Assembly (NCBI RefSeq): GCF_000715205.1
Contig: NZ_JOTP01000004.1
Location: 184,234-248,233 of the forward strand
Length of the DNA stretch: 64,000 nucleotides
Source of the DNA: Bacillus zhangzhouensis
GTDB taxonomy: Bacteria > Bacillota > Bacilli > Bacillales > Bacillaceae
Direction of reading: 5' to 3'
The notes under the pieces are model-generated. The model searched no databases, had not been told where the DNA came from, and was given only the letters and a program-made list of their open reading frames with translations. The stretch's first letter is position 1. Every line of letters begins with the position of its first letter. The position numbers and the translations under genes were made by a program. This document shows, piece after piece, positions 43,980 through 53,200 of this stretch.

Positions 43980-44004
43980 ACTCCCTCGTATAGGGAGTTT
44001 TTTT
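43978..44004. terminator. Terminator between proA and the GNAT gene
   Basis: Arms AAACTCCCT / AGGGAGTTT with a 5-base loop, then TTTTT. Confidence 0.85.
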
Positions 44005-44020
44005 AATAGGTTCAATGCTT

Positions 44021-44590
44021 TCATTCATTTGAACAGTCTTTTTTCATGACTTTCTCAAATTTAAAAAACTCAAATGTCTCAGGTGCTAAAGAGTCATTTT
44101 CTTTATCACTAGTACGAGGAAAGTTCGGGTCTGGATGATGTAAGTGATAGAACTCTACAATTTGAAACCCACATTTATTGACATAAAAATGAATGTTCCG
44201 TTTTTCAAAATAAGGGGTCACAACCTCCCATACTTTGGTTTCTGGATATTGAGCCTCAATCGCTTTCCATGCAGCCTGACCAATGCCCCGGCTGTGTGAT
44301 GATGAAGAGATGTAAAGTAAGTCCACCGAATTGTGATCTGTTTGTGGGTTGATTTTTAATACTACACCTCCAGCTTTTTCACCATTTAGCAAAATATGAT
44401 AAATAAGGGCCCCGGCCGCATGAAAAGATTCATCAATTGCTTCATCTGGAGGAATCGGTCCACCTTGTGCATCGCCAAATGCCTCGATTACGCCAGCTGT
44501 AAAAGCCTCCTGTAATTCTTTTTTCATAGAAGGGAAGTCCTCTTTATGTGCAAGTGATAATGTGACTTGGTGTTGAGATATTTTGTTCAT
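44021..44590 (-). CDS. GNAT-family N-acetyltransferase
   Basis: 189-residue GNAT acetyltransferase. The fold core is visible as [23 protein letters not shown], the acetyl-CoA loop [21 protein letters not shown] (RGIGQA), and the C-terminal [16 protein letters not shown] strand. Substrate unknown; small drugs, polyamines or peptides are possible. It has a strict 19-bp-spacer promoter containing a dyad facing the divergent MerR-type gene, so it is almost surely that activator's target. ATG 44590 is preceded by AGAAAGGATATAAAA. Confidence 0.88.
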   Translation of the reverse strand: MNKISQHQVTLSLAHKEDFPSMKKELQEAFTAGVIEAFGDAQGGPIPPDEAIDESFHAAGALIYHILLNGEKAGGVVLKINPQTDHNSVDLLYISSSSHSRGIGQAAWKAIEAQYPETKVWEVVTPYFEKRNIHFYVNKCGFQIVEFYHLHHPDPNFPRTSDKENDSLAPETFEFFKFEKVMKKDCSNE

Positions 44591-44631
44591 TTTTATATCC
44601 TTTCTCCACGTATGTGGTGTTGCTACATGTT

Positions 44632-44662
44632 ATGATAAAGGATGGAGTAACTCCATGGTCAA
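44632..44662 (-). promoter_or_regulatory. MerR-type promoter of the GNAT gene
   Basis: Minus strand: -35 TTGACC, 19-bp spacer, -10 TATCAT. The 15-bp dyad ATGGAG-TAA-CTCCAT (plus-strand 44642-44656) fills the spacer. Over-long spacer plus dyad is the hallmark of MerR-family activation. Confidence 0.85.
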
Positions 44663-44678
44663 GAGAGGAGACATGTAG

Positions 44679-45500
44679 ATGATCAATGATGTTCAAAAAA
44701 CATTTCTCACTGGGGAATTTGCAAAGCTATTCGATGTGAAGAAAGATACGCTGCTTTATTATGATAAAATCAATTTGTTTAAGCCGGCTGGGGTCCATGA
44801 AAATGGGTACCGTTACTATACTCTCGAACAATTTGATCACTTTATTGCGATTCAGTCCCTTCGTGCTGTTCAATTTCCTATTAAAGAGTTAAAACAATAC
44901 TTCACAGAGCCTTCCCGGGACAGACTTCAAAGCCTTGCGACCGAACAAGTAGAGAAGGTCAAGCAGGAGATTGAAAAACTTCAGGATATCCAGTCTTTTC
45001 TTTTGCGCGTGATTGAGACGACGAATGAATTATCATCTGTGAAAACAGGGGAGGTCTTGTTTCAAGAACTGCCAGAAGAACCGGTCATACTTAGTGCATC
45101 ACATCCGATTGATTTGAACACGCCCACAGAAGAAATATCTCGAATTGTAGGAGAATTTCTAAAGGAAATTGGCATTAAAGGCGCTGCGGCAAATGGTTCT
45201 GTTTTAAAAAAGGAGCAGTTCCTTCAGCGTAACTTTCATCAGTCAGATGTGCTGTTTTGTCGAATGGAAGGACCAGGTGCAGTCCAAAAACCTGCCGGCC
45301 TCTATGCGGTCATGTATGATCAAGGAACATATGAAGAGCTAGAATCAGCCTATTCACGTCTGTTAGCTGACATCGAGAAAGAGGACATGGTGCTGGATGG
45401 AGATGTATTTGAGGAATATTTGCTTCATTCGCTCATGTCTAAAAATGAAGCAGAATATATGACAAAACTTAGTGTAAAAGTGAAAAAGCGAGCAGATTAA
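44679..45500 (+). CDS. MerR-family regulator with C-terminal effector domain (BltR/BmrR type)
   Basis: 273-residue MerR-family activator: DNA-binding MerR domain (LTGEFAKLFDVKKDTLLYYDKINLFKPAGVHENGYRYYTLEQFDHF, residues 10-55), coiled-coil dimer helix (about 80-120), and a GyrI-like effector domain ending in about residue 265. This is the BmrR/BltR layout sensing hydrophobic compounds. Divergent to a GNAT gene whose promoter has the typical 19-bp spacer. GTG/ATG: ATG 44679 is 9 bases after GAGAGGAG. Terminator follows. Confidence 0.9.
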   Translation: MINDVQKTFLTGEFAKLFDVKKDTLLYYDKINLFKPAGVHENGYRYYTLEQFDHFIAIQSLRAVQFPIKELKQYFTEPSRDRLQSLATEQVEKVKQEIEKLQDIQSFLLRVIETTNELSSVKTGEVLFQELPEEPVILSASHPIDLNTPTEEISRIVGEFLKEIGIKGAAANGSVLKKEQFLQRNFHQSDVLFCRMEGPGAVQKPAGLYAVMYDQGTYEELESAYSRLLADIEKEDMVLDGDVFEEYLLHSLMSKNEAEYMTKLSVKVKKRAD

Positions 45501-45506
45501 GAAATG

Positions 45507-45554
45507 AAAAAGAGGATAGACACGCATTTTCCATGCTGACTATCCTCTTTTTTG
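45507..45554. terminator. Bidirectional terminator between the MerR gene and the ABC operon
   Basis: Arms AAAAGAGGATAG / CTATCCTCTTTT with a 20-base loop. Confidence 0.85.
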
Positions 45555-45557
45555 ATT

Positions 45558-47387
45558 TTAACCCACTTGATGGTCGGTAAATTGACTCATGTATAAGTCA
45601 GCATAAAAGCCTTTTTCTTTCAAAAGTTCACTGTGAGTTCCTTTTTCAATGATGGTGCCATCTTTCATGACTAAAATGAGGTCGGCATCCTTGATCGTCG
45701 AAAGTCTGTGTGCAATGACGAAGCTCGTTCTGCCTTTCATCAGTTCATTCATCGCTTTTTGAATGTGCATCTCTGTCCGCGTATCCACACTACTCGTCGC
45801 TTCATCTAATATCAAAATCTTCGGATCAGATAAAATCGCACGGGCGATGGTTAACAGCTGACGCTGACCTTGTGACAGGTTACCTGCATCTTCTGTTAAG
45901 AGCGTGTCATATCCGTCTGGAAGCGTGCGGATGAAATCATCTGCATAGGCATGCTTTGCGGCTTTGATGACATCCTCTTTTGAGACATGCTGCCTGCCAT
46001 ATGCAATATTGTCGTAAATCGTCCCTTCAAAAAGCCACGTATCCTGAAGAACCATCGCAAATAAGTCACGTACTTGCTGACGGCTGAGATCAGTTGTTTT
46101 GACGCCGCCAATGTGAATGGAGCCTTGATCTAATTCATAAAAGCGCATTAATAGATTGATGATGGTTGTTTTTCCCGCGCCTGTTGGCCCGACAATGGCA
46201 ACCGTTTGTCCTTCCTGGACATGTAAACTCAAATCTTTAATAATCGGATGATCTTTCTCATATCCGAATTGAACTTGTTCAAAGGTCACATCTCCTGAAA
46301 GTGATTCAAGATCAATCGCCGCATCCTCTTCGGTACTTTCTTCTTCCTCATCCAGGATTTCAAAGACCCTTTCAGCAGAAGCGATCGCAGATTGAACTAA
46401 GTTTGCGACACTTGATGCTTGCACAAGCGGCTGAGACAATTGCTGCGTGTATTGGATAAATGCCTGCACATCCCCAACACGAATATTCCCGTTAATGACA
46501 AGAATACCGCCGGCTACACTTACTGCCACATAGCCAAGGTTCCCGATAAAGGTCATCATCGGCATCATTAAACCGGAAATAAACTGGGCCTTTCTTGATG
46601 ATTCATACAGCTTTTCGTTTAATTGATCAAATGTATCGATCGCTTTCTTTTCATAGCCATACGCACGAACGGTCTGATGTCCTGTGAACATTTCATTAAT
46701 ATGTCCATTGATCATACCGAGCTCTTTTTGCTGCGCCTTAAAATGCTTTTGAGAAAATGACGTGATGCCACGAATCGCAAATAGACTAAGTGGTAGTGTT
46801 AAACAAACAAGCAAGGTGAGTAGCGGACTAATGAAAAGCATCATGACGACAATCCCAATGACCGTAATCACAGATGTAATCACCTGGGTGAGTGCCTGCT
46901 GAAGTGACGTATTAATATTATCGATATCGTTCATCACACGGCTCAGCGTGTCCCCGTGGGTTGTTTTATCAAAATAACGAAGGGGAACACGTGTGAGCTT
47001 GTCATTTGCTTCTTGCCGTAATTCAGCAATGGTCTCTTGGGAAACACCTGCCATCACGTATTGCTGAACGAATGAAAAAAGAGAGGAAACGACGTATAAC
47101 AGGACAAGCAGCAATAAAATGCGTGAAATGACATCAAATTGAACGGCTGTTCCTTGTGTAAAGCTTTCAAATAGGGAAGAGGTGGCATCCCCAAGTAGTT
47201 TAGGACTAATCACGCTAAAGACGGTTGAACCGATCGCTGCAATCAGTACAATAATCAGCTGAAATTTCCTTGGTTTTAAATAGCCAGTCAAACGAAGAAG
47301 TGTTTTTTTAAATTCCTTCGGTTTTGCGACCGGCCCTCTAGGGTGACCGCCTTTATGGCCCATTCCAGAAGACATTTTCTTACTCAT
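45558..47387 (-). CDS. ABC exporter half-transporter (YfiC-like)
   Basis: 609-residue fused transmembrane/ATPase exporter subunit. Six transmembrane helices in residues 30-330, after a Gly/Lys/His-rich N-tail (MSKKMSSGMGHKGGHPRG); nucleotide-binding domain from about 360 with Walker A VGPTGAGKTTI, signature LSQGQRQLL, Walker B ILILDEATSSVDTRTE. Overlaps the second subunit by 4 bases (ATGA), so the two make a heterodimer like B. subtilis YfiB/YfiC, YheI/YheH. YfiC-like naming is by style; substrate (drug, lipid or peptide) unknown. Confidence 0.85.
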   Translation of the reverse strand: MSKKMSSGMGHKGGHPRGPVAKPKEFKKTLLRLTGYLKPRKFQLIIVLIAAIGSTVFSVISPKLLGDATSSLFESFTQGTAVQFDVISRILLLLVLLYVVSSLFSFVQQYVMAGVSQETIAELRQEANDKLTRVPLRYFDKTTHGDTLSRVMNDIDNINTSLQQALTQVITSVITVIGIVVMMLFISPLLTLLVCLTLPLSLFAIRGITSFSQKHFKAQQKELGMINGHINEMFTGHQTVRAYGYEKKAIDTFDQLNEKLYESSRKAQFISGLMMPMMTFIGNLGYVAVSVAGGILVINGNIRVGDVQAFIQYTQQLSQPLVQASSVANLVQSAIASAERVFEILDEEEESTEEDAAIDLESLSGDVTFEQVQFGYEKDHPIIKDLSLHVQEGQTVAIVGPTGAGKTTIINLLMRFYELDQGSIHIGGVKTTDLSRQQVRDLFAMVLQDTWLFEGTIYDNIAYGRQHVSKEDVIKAAKHAYADDFIRTLPDGYDTLLTEDAGNLSQGQRQLLTIARAILSDPKILILDEATSSVDTRTEMHIQKAMNELMKGRTSFVIAHRLSTIKDADLILVMKDGTIIEKGTHSELLKEKGFYADLYMSQFTDHQVG

Positions 47388-49117
47388 CCTTGCTCCACCT
47401 CCTGACCTTCCTGTGATGCGACAATCTCTTGATATACAAGATTGTCCTTTAGTAATTGTTCATGTGTTCCGATACCTGCGATTTTTCCTTCATCTAGCAC
47501 AATGATTTTATCGCTATGCTTCACTGTACTGATTCTTTGGGCGACAATGATAAGGGCTGCATGCTCTTTTTCAACTTCTAATGCTGCCCGAAGCTTTGCG
47601 TCCGTTTTGTAATCAAGTGCAGAGAAGCTATCGTCAAACAGATAGAATGAGGGTTTTCTCACTAGTGCTCTTGCAATGGAAAGCCGCTGCTTTTGACCAC
47701 CAGAGAGATTTGATCCACCTTGGTCAATCTCAGCATCGATTCCGCCATCTTTCTGCAAAACAAATTCCTCAGCCTGTGCGGTTCGCAGCGCCTGCCAAAT
47801 GTCTTCATCACTCGCATCGTGCCGGCCAAAGCGCACATTATCGGCAATACTTCCGCTGAACAAAACGGCTTTTTGAGCGACATAGCCTATCTGACCTCTC
47901 AGTTTCTGCTGGGGCAGCTCTCTGATATCTACACCATCTAGTGTAATCCGTCCTTCTGTCGCTTCGTAAAAGCGCGTCATCAGCTGGAGGAGAGTCGTTT
48001 TTCCTGAGCCTGTACTGCCGATAATGGCAGTTGTTTCACCAGTTTTCGCTTCAAACGTAATTTGTTGAACGGCCGGTTTCTCAGCATTTGAGTAATAAAA
48101 TGAAACATCCTCAAAGCGAATGGATTGTGCGGGTTGATGAAGCTTAGTAATAGATTCTTCTTTGTCTTTAATTTTCGGTTCCATGTTTAACACTTCGTTC
48201 ATACGTTTAGCTGATGCCTGTGCTCTTGGGACCATAATAAAGCTCATTGATAGCATGATGAGAGCCATTAAAATCATCATCGCATATTGAATGAAGGCAA
48301 TGAGATTCCCGACTTCCATCTCTCCGGCATCAATCCGGTTTGCACCAAGCCAGACAATGCCAATATTCGTGAAATTCATAATGATGAGCATAAATGGAAA
48401 CAAGTATGCCATTAATCTGTTGACCTTAAGGCCAGTATCTTTATAGGATGTGTTGGCTTCTTGAAAACGTTCCTTTTCATCATCGACACGGTTAAAAGCT
48501 CGAATGACCCGGATGCCTGAAAGAGACTCTCTCATAATTAAATTCAGACGGTCTGTTTTTTTCTGAAGCTGGCCGAATAGCGGTATAGCTTTTCTTGAAA
48601 CAAAATAGATAAATCCGCCAAGCAGGGGAAGGGCTGCTAAAAAGATCAGAGACAGGACGGCATCTCTAGAAACAGCCAAAATAATTCCACCCACGAGCAT
48701 GAGAGGGGCTCTCGTCATCATTTGTAAGATCATGATCGTTACATCTTGGACTTGCTTCACGTCATTTGTTGATCTTGTAACAAATGAAGACGTCCCGATC
48801 TTTTGAAATTCTTCTAGTGAAAATTGTTCGACATGAACGAACAGCTGCCTTCTCATATCACGGCCGAAGCCAAGTGCAGTCTTTGATGACAGGTAGGACT
48901 TCCAAATCGTGAGCAATATGGCAAGTAAAGAACAGGCAACCATCCAGCCGCCAACCTTCCAGATGTAAGCGATATCTCCTTGTACGATCCCGACATCTAC
49001 GATATCTGCCGTCAAAGTCGGTAAATATAGCTGGAGCATACTGCTTAAAAAAGTCAGGAGGACAATGGACACAACGGATAGCCGATATGGCTTTAAAAAC
49101 GATAAAATTGATTTCAT
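47384..49117 (-). CDS. ABC exporter half-transporter (YfiB-like)
   Basis: 577-residue first gene of the two-gene exporter operon. Six transmembrane helices (residues 15-310), with a cytoplasmic ATPase domain containing Walker A IGSTGSGKTTL, signature LSGGQKQRLS and Walker B SFYLFDDSFSALDYKTDA. Its ATPase site lacks the canonical catalytic Glu: Walker B ends FDD-S rather than DE, consistent with the degenerate site of heterodimeric exporters such as BmrC/BmrD and YfiB-type subunits. Divergent gene neighbour is gltC. Substrate unknown. Confidence 0.85.
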   Translation of the reverse strand: MKSILSFLKPYRLSVVSIVLLTFLSSMLQLYLPTLTADIVDVGIVQGDIAYIWKVGGWMVACSLLAILLTIWKSYLSSKTALGFGRDMRRQLFVHVEQFSLEEFQKIGTSSFVTRSTNDVKQVQDVTIMILQMMTRAPLMLVGGIILAVSRDAVLSLIFLAALPLLGGFIYFVSRKAIPLFGQLQKKTDRLNLIMRESLSGIRVIRAFNRVDDEKERFQEANTSYKDTGLKVNRLMAYLFPFMLIIMNFTNIGIVWLGANRIDAGEMEVGNLIAFIQYAMMILMALIMLSMSFIMVPRAQASAKRMNEVLNMEPKIKDKEESITKLHQPAQSIRFEDVSFYYSNAEKPAVQQITFEAKTGETTAIIGSTGSGKTTLLQLMTRFYEATEGRITLDGVDIRELPQQKLRGQIGYVAQKAVLFSGSIADNVRFGRHDASDEDIWQALRTAQAEEFVLQKDGGIDAEIDQGGSNLSGGQKQRLSIARALVRKPSFYLFDDSFSALDYKTDAKLRAALEVEKEHAALIIVAQRISTVKHSDKIIVLDEGKIAGIGTHEQLLKDNLVYQEIVASQEGQEVEQG

Positions 49118-49211
49118 ACGAATACCTTTCTTCCATATAGTCTGTTGTTCTGTAACCCATCATATACAAAGAGGGATTATTTCTACAAATGAAATGTCTT
49201 TTTTTAATGAA

Positions 49212-50114
49212 TTATTTATATTGTTCAATTTTAGAAAAGAAATCCTTCACAAACACATAGAAATCATGTGCAGATGGAGACATCTCTCGTGTCTTAGACG
49301 CGATAATTCCAACGGTTCTTCTCACTTGCGGAAAGTCGATCGGAATTTTCACTGTAAATCGTGGTGTTGTTTCATAAAAGGCACTTTCGGGTAATAAGGT
49401 AACGCCCATACCAGCTGACACGAGACCTTTAATAGCATCCAAATCTTCTCCTTCAGATGAAATGGTTGGCTCATAGCCTGCCTGCTTGCAAGCATCGACC
49501 GCAATTTGTCTCAGCACATATCCTTCAGGAAATAAAACGAAATGATCCTTTCTTAAATCACTTAAATGAATACTCCTTTGTCCGCTAAAGGGGTGGCTAA
49601 TAGGCAAAAGGGCATAAATGCTTTCTGAAAACAAAATATTTCCTTCTATTTGAGTATCGTTTGTCGGTACGGGTCCTAAAAAAGCGAGATCAATATCTCG
49701 ATTTTTGACAGCTTCAATGAGAAATTTATACGATCCTTGACGAAGTAAAAAATCGACCTCTGGATATTCCTGCTTAAATGCGGATATGACAGAAGGAAGA
49801 ACTTGGCTTGCTAGACTTGTAGGGAAGCCAATATTTACCGTTCCTTTGTGCGGGTCTAAGTATTCATCGACTTGCTCCTTCGCGTAATCGATGGCCTTTA
49901 GTGCCGTTCTGACATGCTCTAAAAATTGTCTGCCGATCTTCGTTAATTTAATATTTCGTCCTTCTCGTTCGAATAAAGCTACTCCAAGCTCTTCTTCTAA
50001 ATTGGCAATCTGCCGGCTGATGGCAGATTGAGCAACATGTAAGTTTTCAGCCGCTTCTGACACGTGTTCACGGTCCGCAACTTCTACAAAATAACGTAAC
50101 TGACGAAGCTCCAT
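49212..50114 (-). CDS. gltC: LysR-type activator of gltAB, GltC
   Basis: 300-residue LysR-type regulator: N-terminal winged helix (MELRQLRYFVEVADREHVSEAAENLHVAQSAISRQIANLEEELG), then periplasmic-binding-like effector domain. GltC activates gltAB with 2-oxoglutarate and is inhibited by glutamate; it represses its own gene. It is divergent from gltA with 153 bp between them, the position seen in B. subtilis. Its binding dyad lies close to its own start. ATG at 50114 agrees with LysR N-termini. Confidence 0.95.
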   Translation of the reverse strand: MELRQLRYFVEVADREHVSEAAENLHVAQSAISRQIANLEEELGVALFEREGRNIKLTKIGRQFLEHVRTALKAIDYAKEQVDEYLDPHKGTVNIGFPTSLASQVLPSVISAFKQEYPEVDFLLRQGSYKFLIEAVKNRDIDLAFLGPVPTNDTQIEGNILFSESIYALLPISHPFSGQRSIHLSDLRKDHFVLFPEGYVLRQIAVDACKQAGYEPTISSEGEDLDAIKGLVSAGMGVTLLPESAFYETTPRFTVKIPIDFPQVRRTVGIIASKTREMSPSAHDFYVFVKDFFSKIEQYK

Positions 50115-50135
50115 TTTTGCACTTCACACCCATCC

Positions 50136-50150
50136 ATCTCAAAAAGAGAT
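50136..50150. promoter_or_regulatory. GltC box upstream of gltA/gltC
   Basis: Dyad ATCTC-AAAAA-GAGAT, a T-N11-A LysR-type site, 22-36 bases ahead of gltC and 118-132 bases ahead of gltA. A second AT-rich segment TTGATCTAAATT at 50155-50166 may be the partner box. Confidence 0.7.
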
Positions 50151-50267
50151 TGTTTTGATCTAAATTATATATTGTTTATATTAATTTGAAAACTTAAAAT
50201 AAGTTACAGAGTTTGTGAGATTTTATTACTGTGAAAAAACGGATCTTTTAAACGGGGGAGAGAAACG

Positions 50268-53200
50268 ATGACTTATAATCAATTACCACAACCACAAGGT
50301 CTCTACCGTCCAGAATTTGAACATGATGCATGTGGAATCGGACTGTACGCCCATTTAAAAGGGGAGGCGACACATAGCATCGTCAAAAAGGGATTGCAAA
50401 TGCTGTGCCAGCTTGATCACCGCGGCGGGCAAGGCAGTGATCCGTATACAGGTGATGGTGCTGGCTTAATGGTACAGCTGCCAGACGCTTTCTTTAGAAA
50501 GAACTGCAAAGAATTTGTACTTCCTGAAAAGGGCCGTTACGGGGTAGGAATGGTCTTCTTTTCAAAAGATGATGATGAAAAAACGCGTCAAGCCATCGAA
50601 CAGAAAATCAACGGATTCATTAAACAAGAAGGTCAAACATTAATTGGCTGGAGAACGGTTCCTGTCGATGCTGGGAAAATTGGTACTGTTGCAGCGAAGA
50701 GCTGTCCGGTTGTCAGGCAAGTCTTTATCGGGGCAAACGACAACGTAACAGATCGTTTGTCATTTGAAAGAAAATTATATGTCATTCGTAAACAGGCTGA
50801 AAACTGGGGAACAGCAGAGGAAAAACAATTTTACTTTGTCAGTCTATCCAGTCAAACCATTGTATATAAAGGGCTTTTAACGTCAGATCAAGTCGATACT
50901 TTTTATCTTGATCTCCAGGATGAAACATTTGTTTCTGCATTTTCGCTTGTTCATTCAAGATTTAGTACAAATACATTCCCTACATGGGAGAGAGCCCATC
51001 CAAACCGTTACTTAATTCACAACGGAGAAATCAACACATTAAGAGGAAACATCAATTGGATGAGAGCGAGAGAACAACAATTCGTGTCTGAAGCCTTCGG
51101 AGAAGATCTAGACAAGATTTTGCCAGTGCTGAATGCAGACGGAAGTGATTCATCCATTTTAGACAATGCCTTTGAATTCTTTGTACTTGCAGGCCGTACA
51201 CCTGCTCATACAGCCATGATGCTCATTCCTGAGCCGTGGACTGAAAATACGCACATGTCAAAAGAGAAGCGGGCATTTTATGAATACCATAGTTCTCTCA
51301 TGGAGCCATGGGATGGACCAACAGCGATTTCCTTTACTGACGGTAAACAAATCGGGGCCATCTTAGACCGAAACGGATTAAGACCGGCAAGATATTATGT
51401 CACAAAAGACGATCATATCATTTTCTCTTCTGAAGTCGGCGTGATCGACACAAATGAAGAAGATGTCAAATATAAAGACCGTCTTGAGCCAGGGAAAATG
51501 CTGTTAATCGATTTAGAAGAAGGAAGAATTATTTCTGATGAAGAAGTGAAGTCGACGATTGCGAATGAGCTTCCTTATCAAAAGTGGCTCGATGAAGAAA
51601 TGGTCCACGTCAATCGCTCTGAAGAAAATTCAGAAAATTCTAGTATAATCGATGATTTATTGACACGTCAGCGTGCTTTCCATTATACGTACGAAGATAT
51701 TCAAAAATATTTAATTCCGTTACTAGAGGAAGGCAAGGACCCAATCGGTTCAATGGGAAGTGACACACCGCTTGCTGTTTTATCAGATCGTGCACAGTCT
51801 CTCTTTAATTATTTCAAGCAGCTGTTTGCACAAGTAACGAATCCGCCGATTGATGCGATTCGTGAGCAGCTTGTCACATCGACCATGACTTGGTTAGGTG
51901 CCGAGGGAGATATTTTACACCCGAATGAATATTCATGCCGAAGAATTAAACTTTATACACCAGTCTTAACGAGCGGGCAATTTAACGGCTTGAAAACGAT
52001 TGTTCATAATGCCTTTAAAAGCAAAACGATTCATACACTTTTCACCGGTGATCTCAAGCGCGGGCTGGATGCGATGTTTGAAGAGGCGGAAAAAGCCATT
52101 CGCGCGGGCGTATCTTTATTCATTCTTTCAGATCGTGAAATGACGGAAGAAAAAGTGCCGATTCCACCACTTCTTGCGTTAAGTGCACTTCACCAGCATC
52201 TGGTGCGTCAAGGCTTACGAACAAAGGTGAGTCTGATCGTCGAATCTGGAGAAGTAAGAGAAGTCCATCATTTTGCAGCACTCATTGGCTACGGAGCAGA
52301 TGCGATTCACCCATATCTCGTCTATGAAACGTACAAACAGCTTATTGCAGAAGAAGCCATCTCTATCAGCTTTGATGAAGCTGTCACAAAGTTTGGCAAA
52401 AGCGTGACCGAGGGTGTCGTCAAAGTCATGTCTAAAGTGGGTATTTCCACTGTGCAAAGTTATAGAGGGGCGCAAATCTTTGAAGCAGTCGGCATTAGTG
52501 AAGATGTCATTCAGACGTATTTCACAGGAACAGCATCGCAGCTTGGCGGAATTGATCTTGACACCATTGCTAGTGAGGCAAAGCTTCGGCATGAAGCAGG
52601 ATATCAGGCAGCTACTGACCAAACACTCGAATCAGGCAGTGAATTCCAGTGGAGAAAAAACGGAGAGCATCATGCCTTTAACCCAAAAACAATTCATACC
52701 CTTCAGTGGGCTTGCCGCAACGAAGATTATGATCTATTTAAGCAATATACGAAGGCAGCAGATGAAGAAAGAATGGGCTTCCTTAGAAATCTATTCGCTT
52801 TTCATCCGAAACAAAAGCCAGTTTCTCTTGAAGAGGTTGAATCTGCTCAATCCATTGTGCGCCGCTTTAAGACGGGTGCGATGTCATTTGGTTCATTAAG
52901 TAAGGAAGCACATGAGGCACTTGCCATTGCGATGAACCGAATTGGCGGTAAAAGTAACAGCGGAGAAGGCGGAGAAGATCCTGCTCGCTTTACAGTAGAT
53001 GAACGCGGCGATGATCGCAGAAGTGCGATTAAACAAATTGCTTCAGGCCGTTTTGGTGTCAAAAGTCATTATTTGGTGAATGCAGATGAACTGCAAATTA
53101 AAATGGCGCAAGGCGCAAAGCCTGGAGAAGGCGGTCAGCTTCCAGGAAATAAAGTGTATCCTTGGGTCGCAGATGTACGTGGTTCTACGCCGGGTGTTGG

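Noticed and set aside
48858..49169. 103-residue minus-strand ORF over the start of the ABC gene
   Set aside because: It is a different-frame shadow of the exporter gene.
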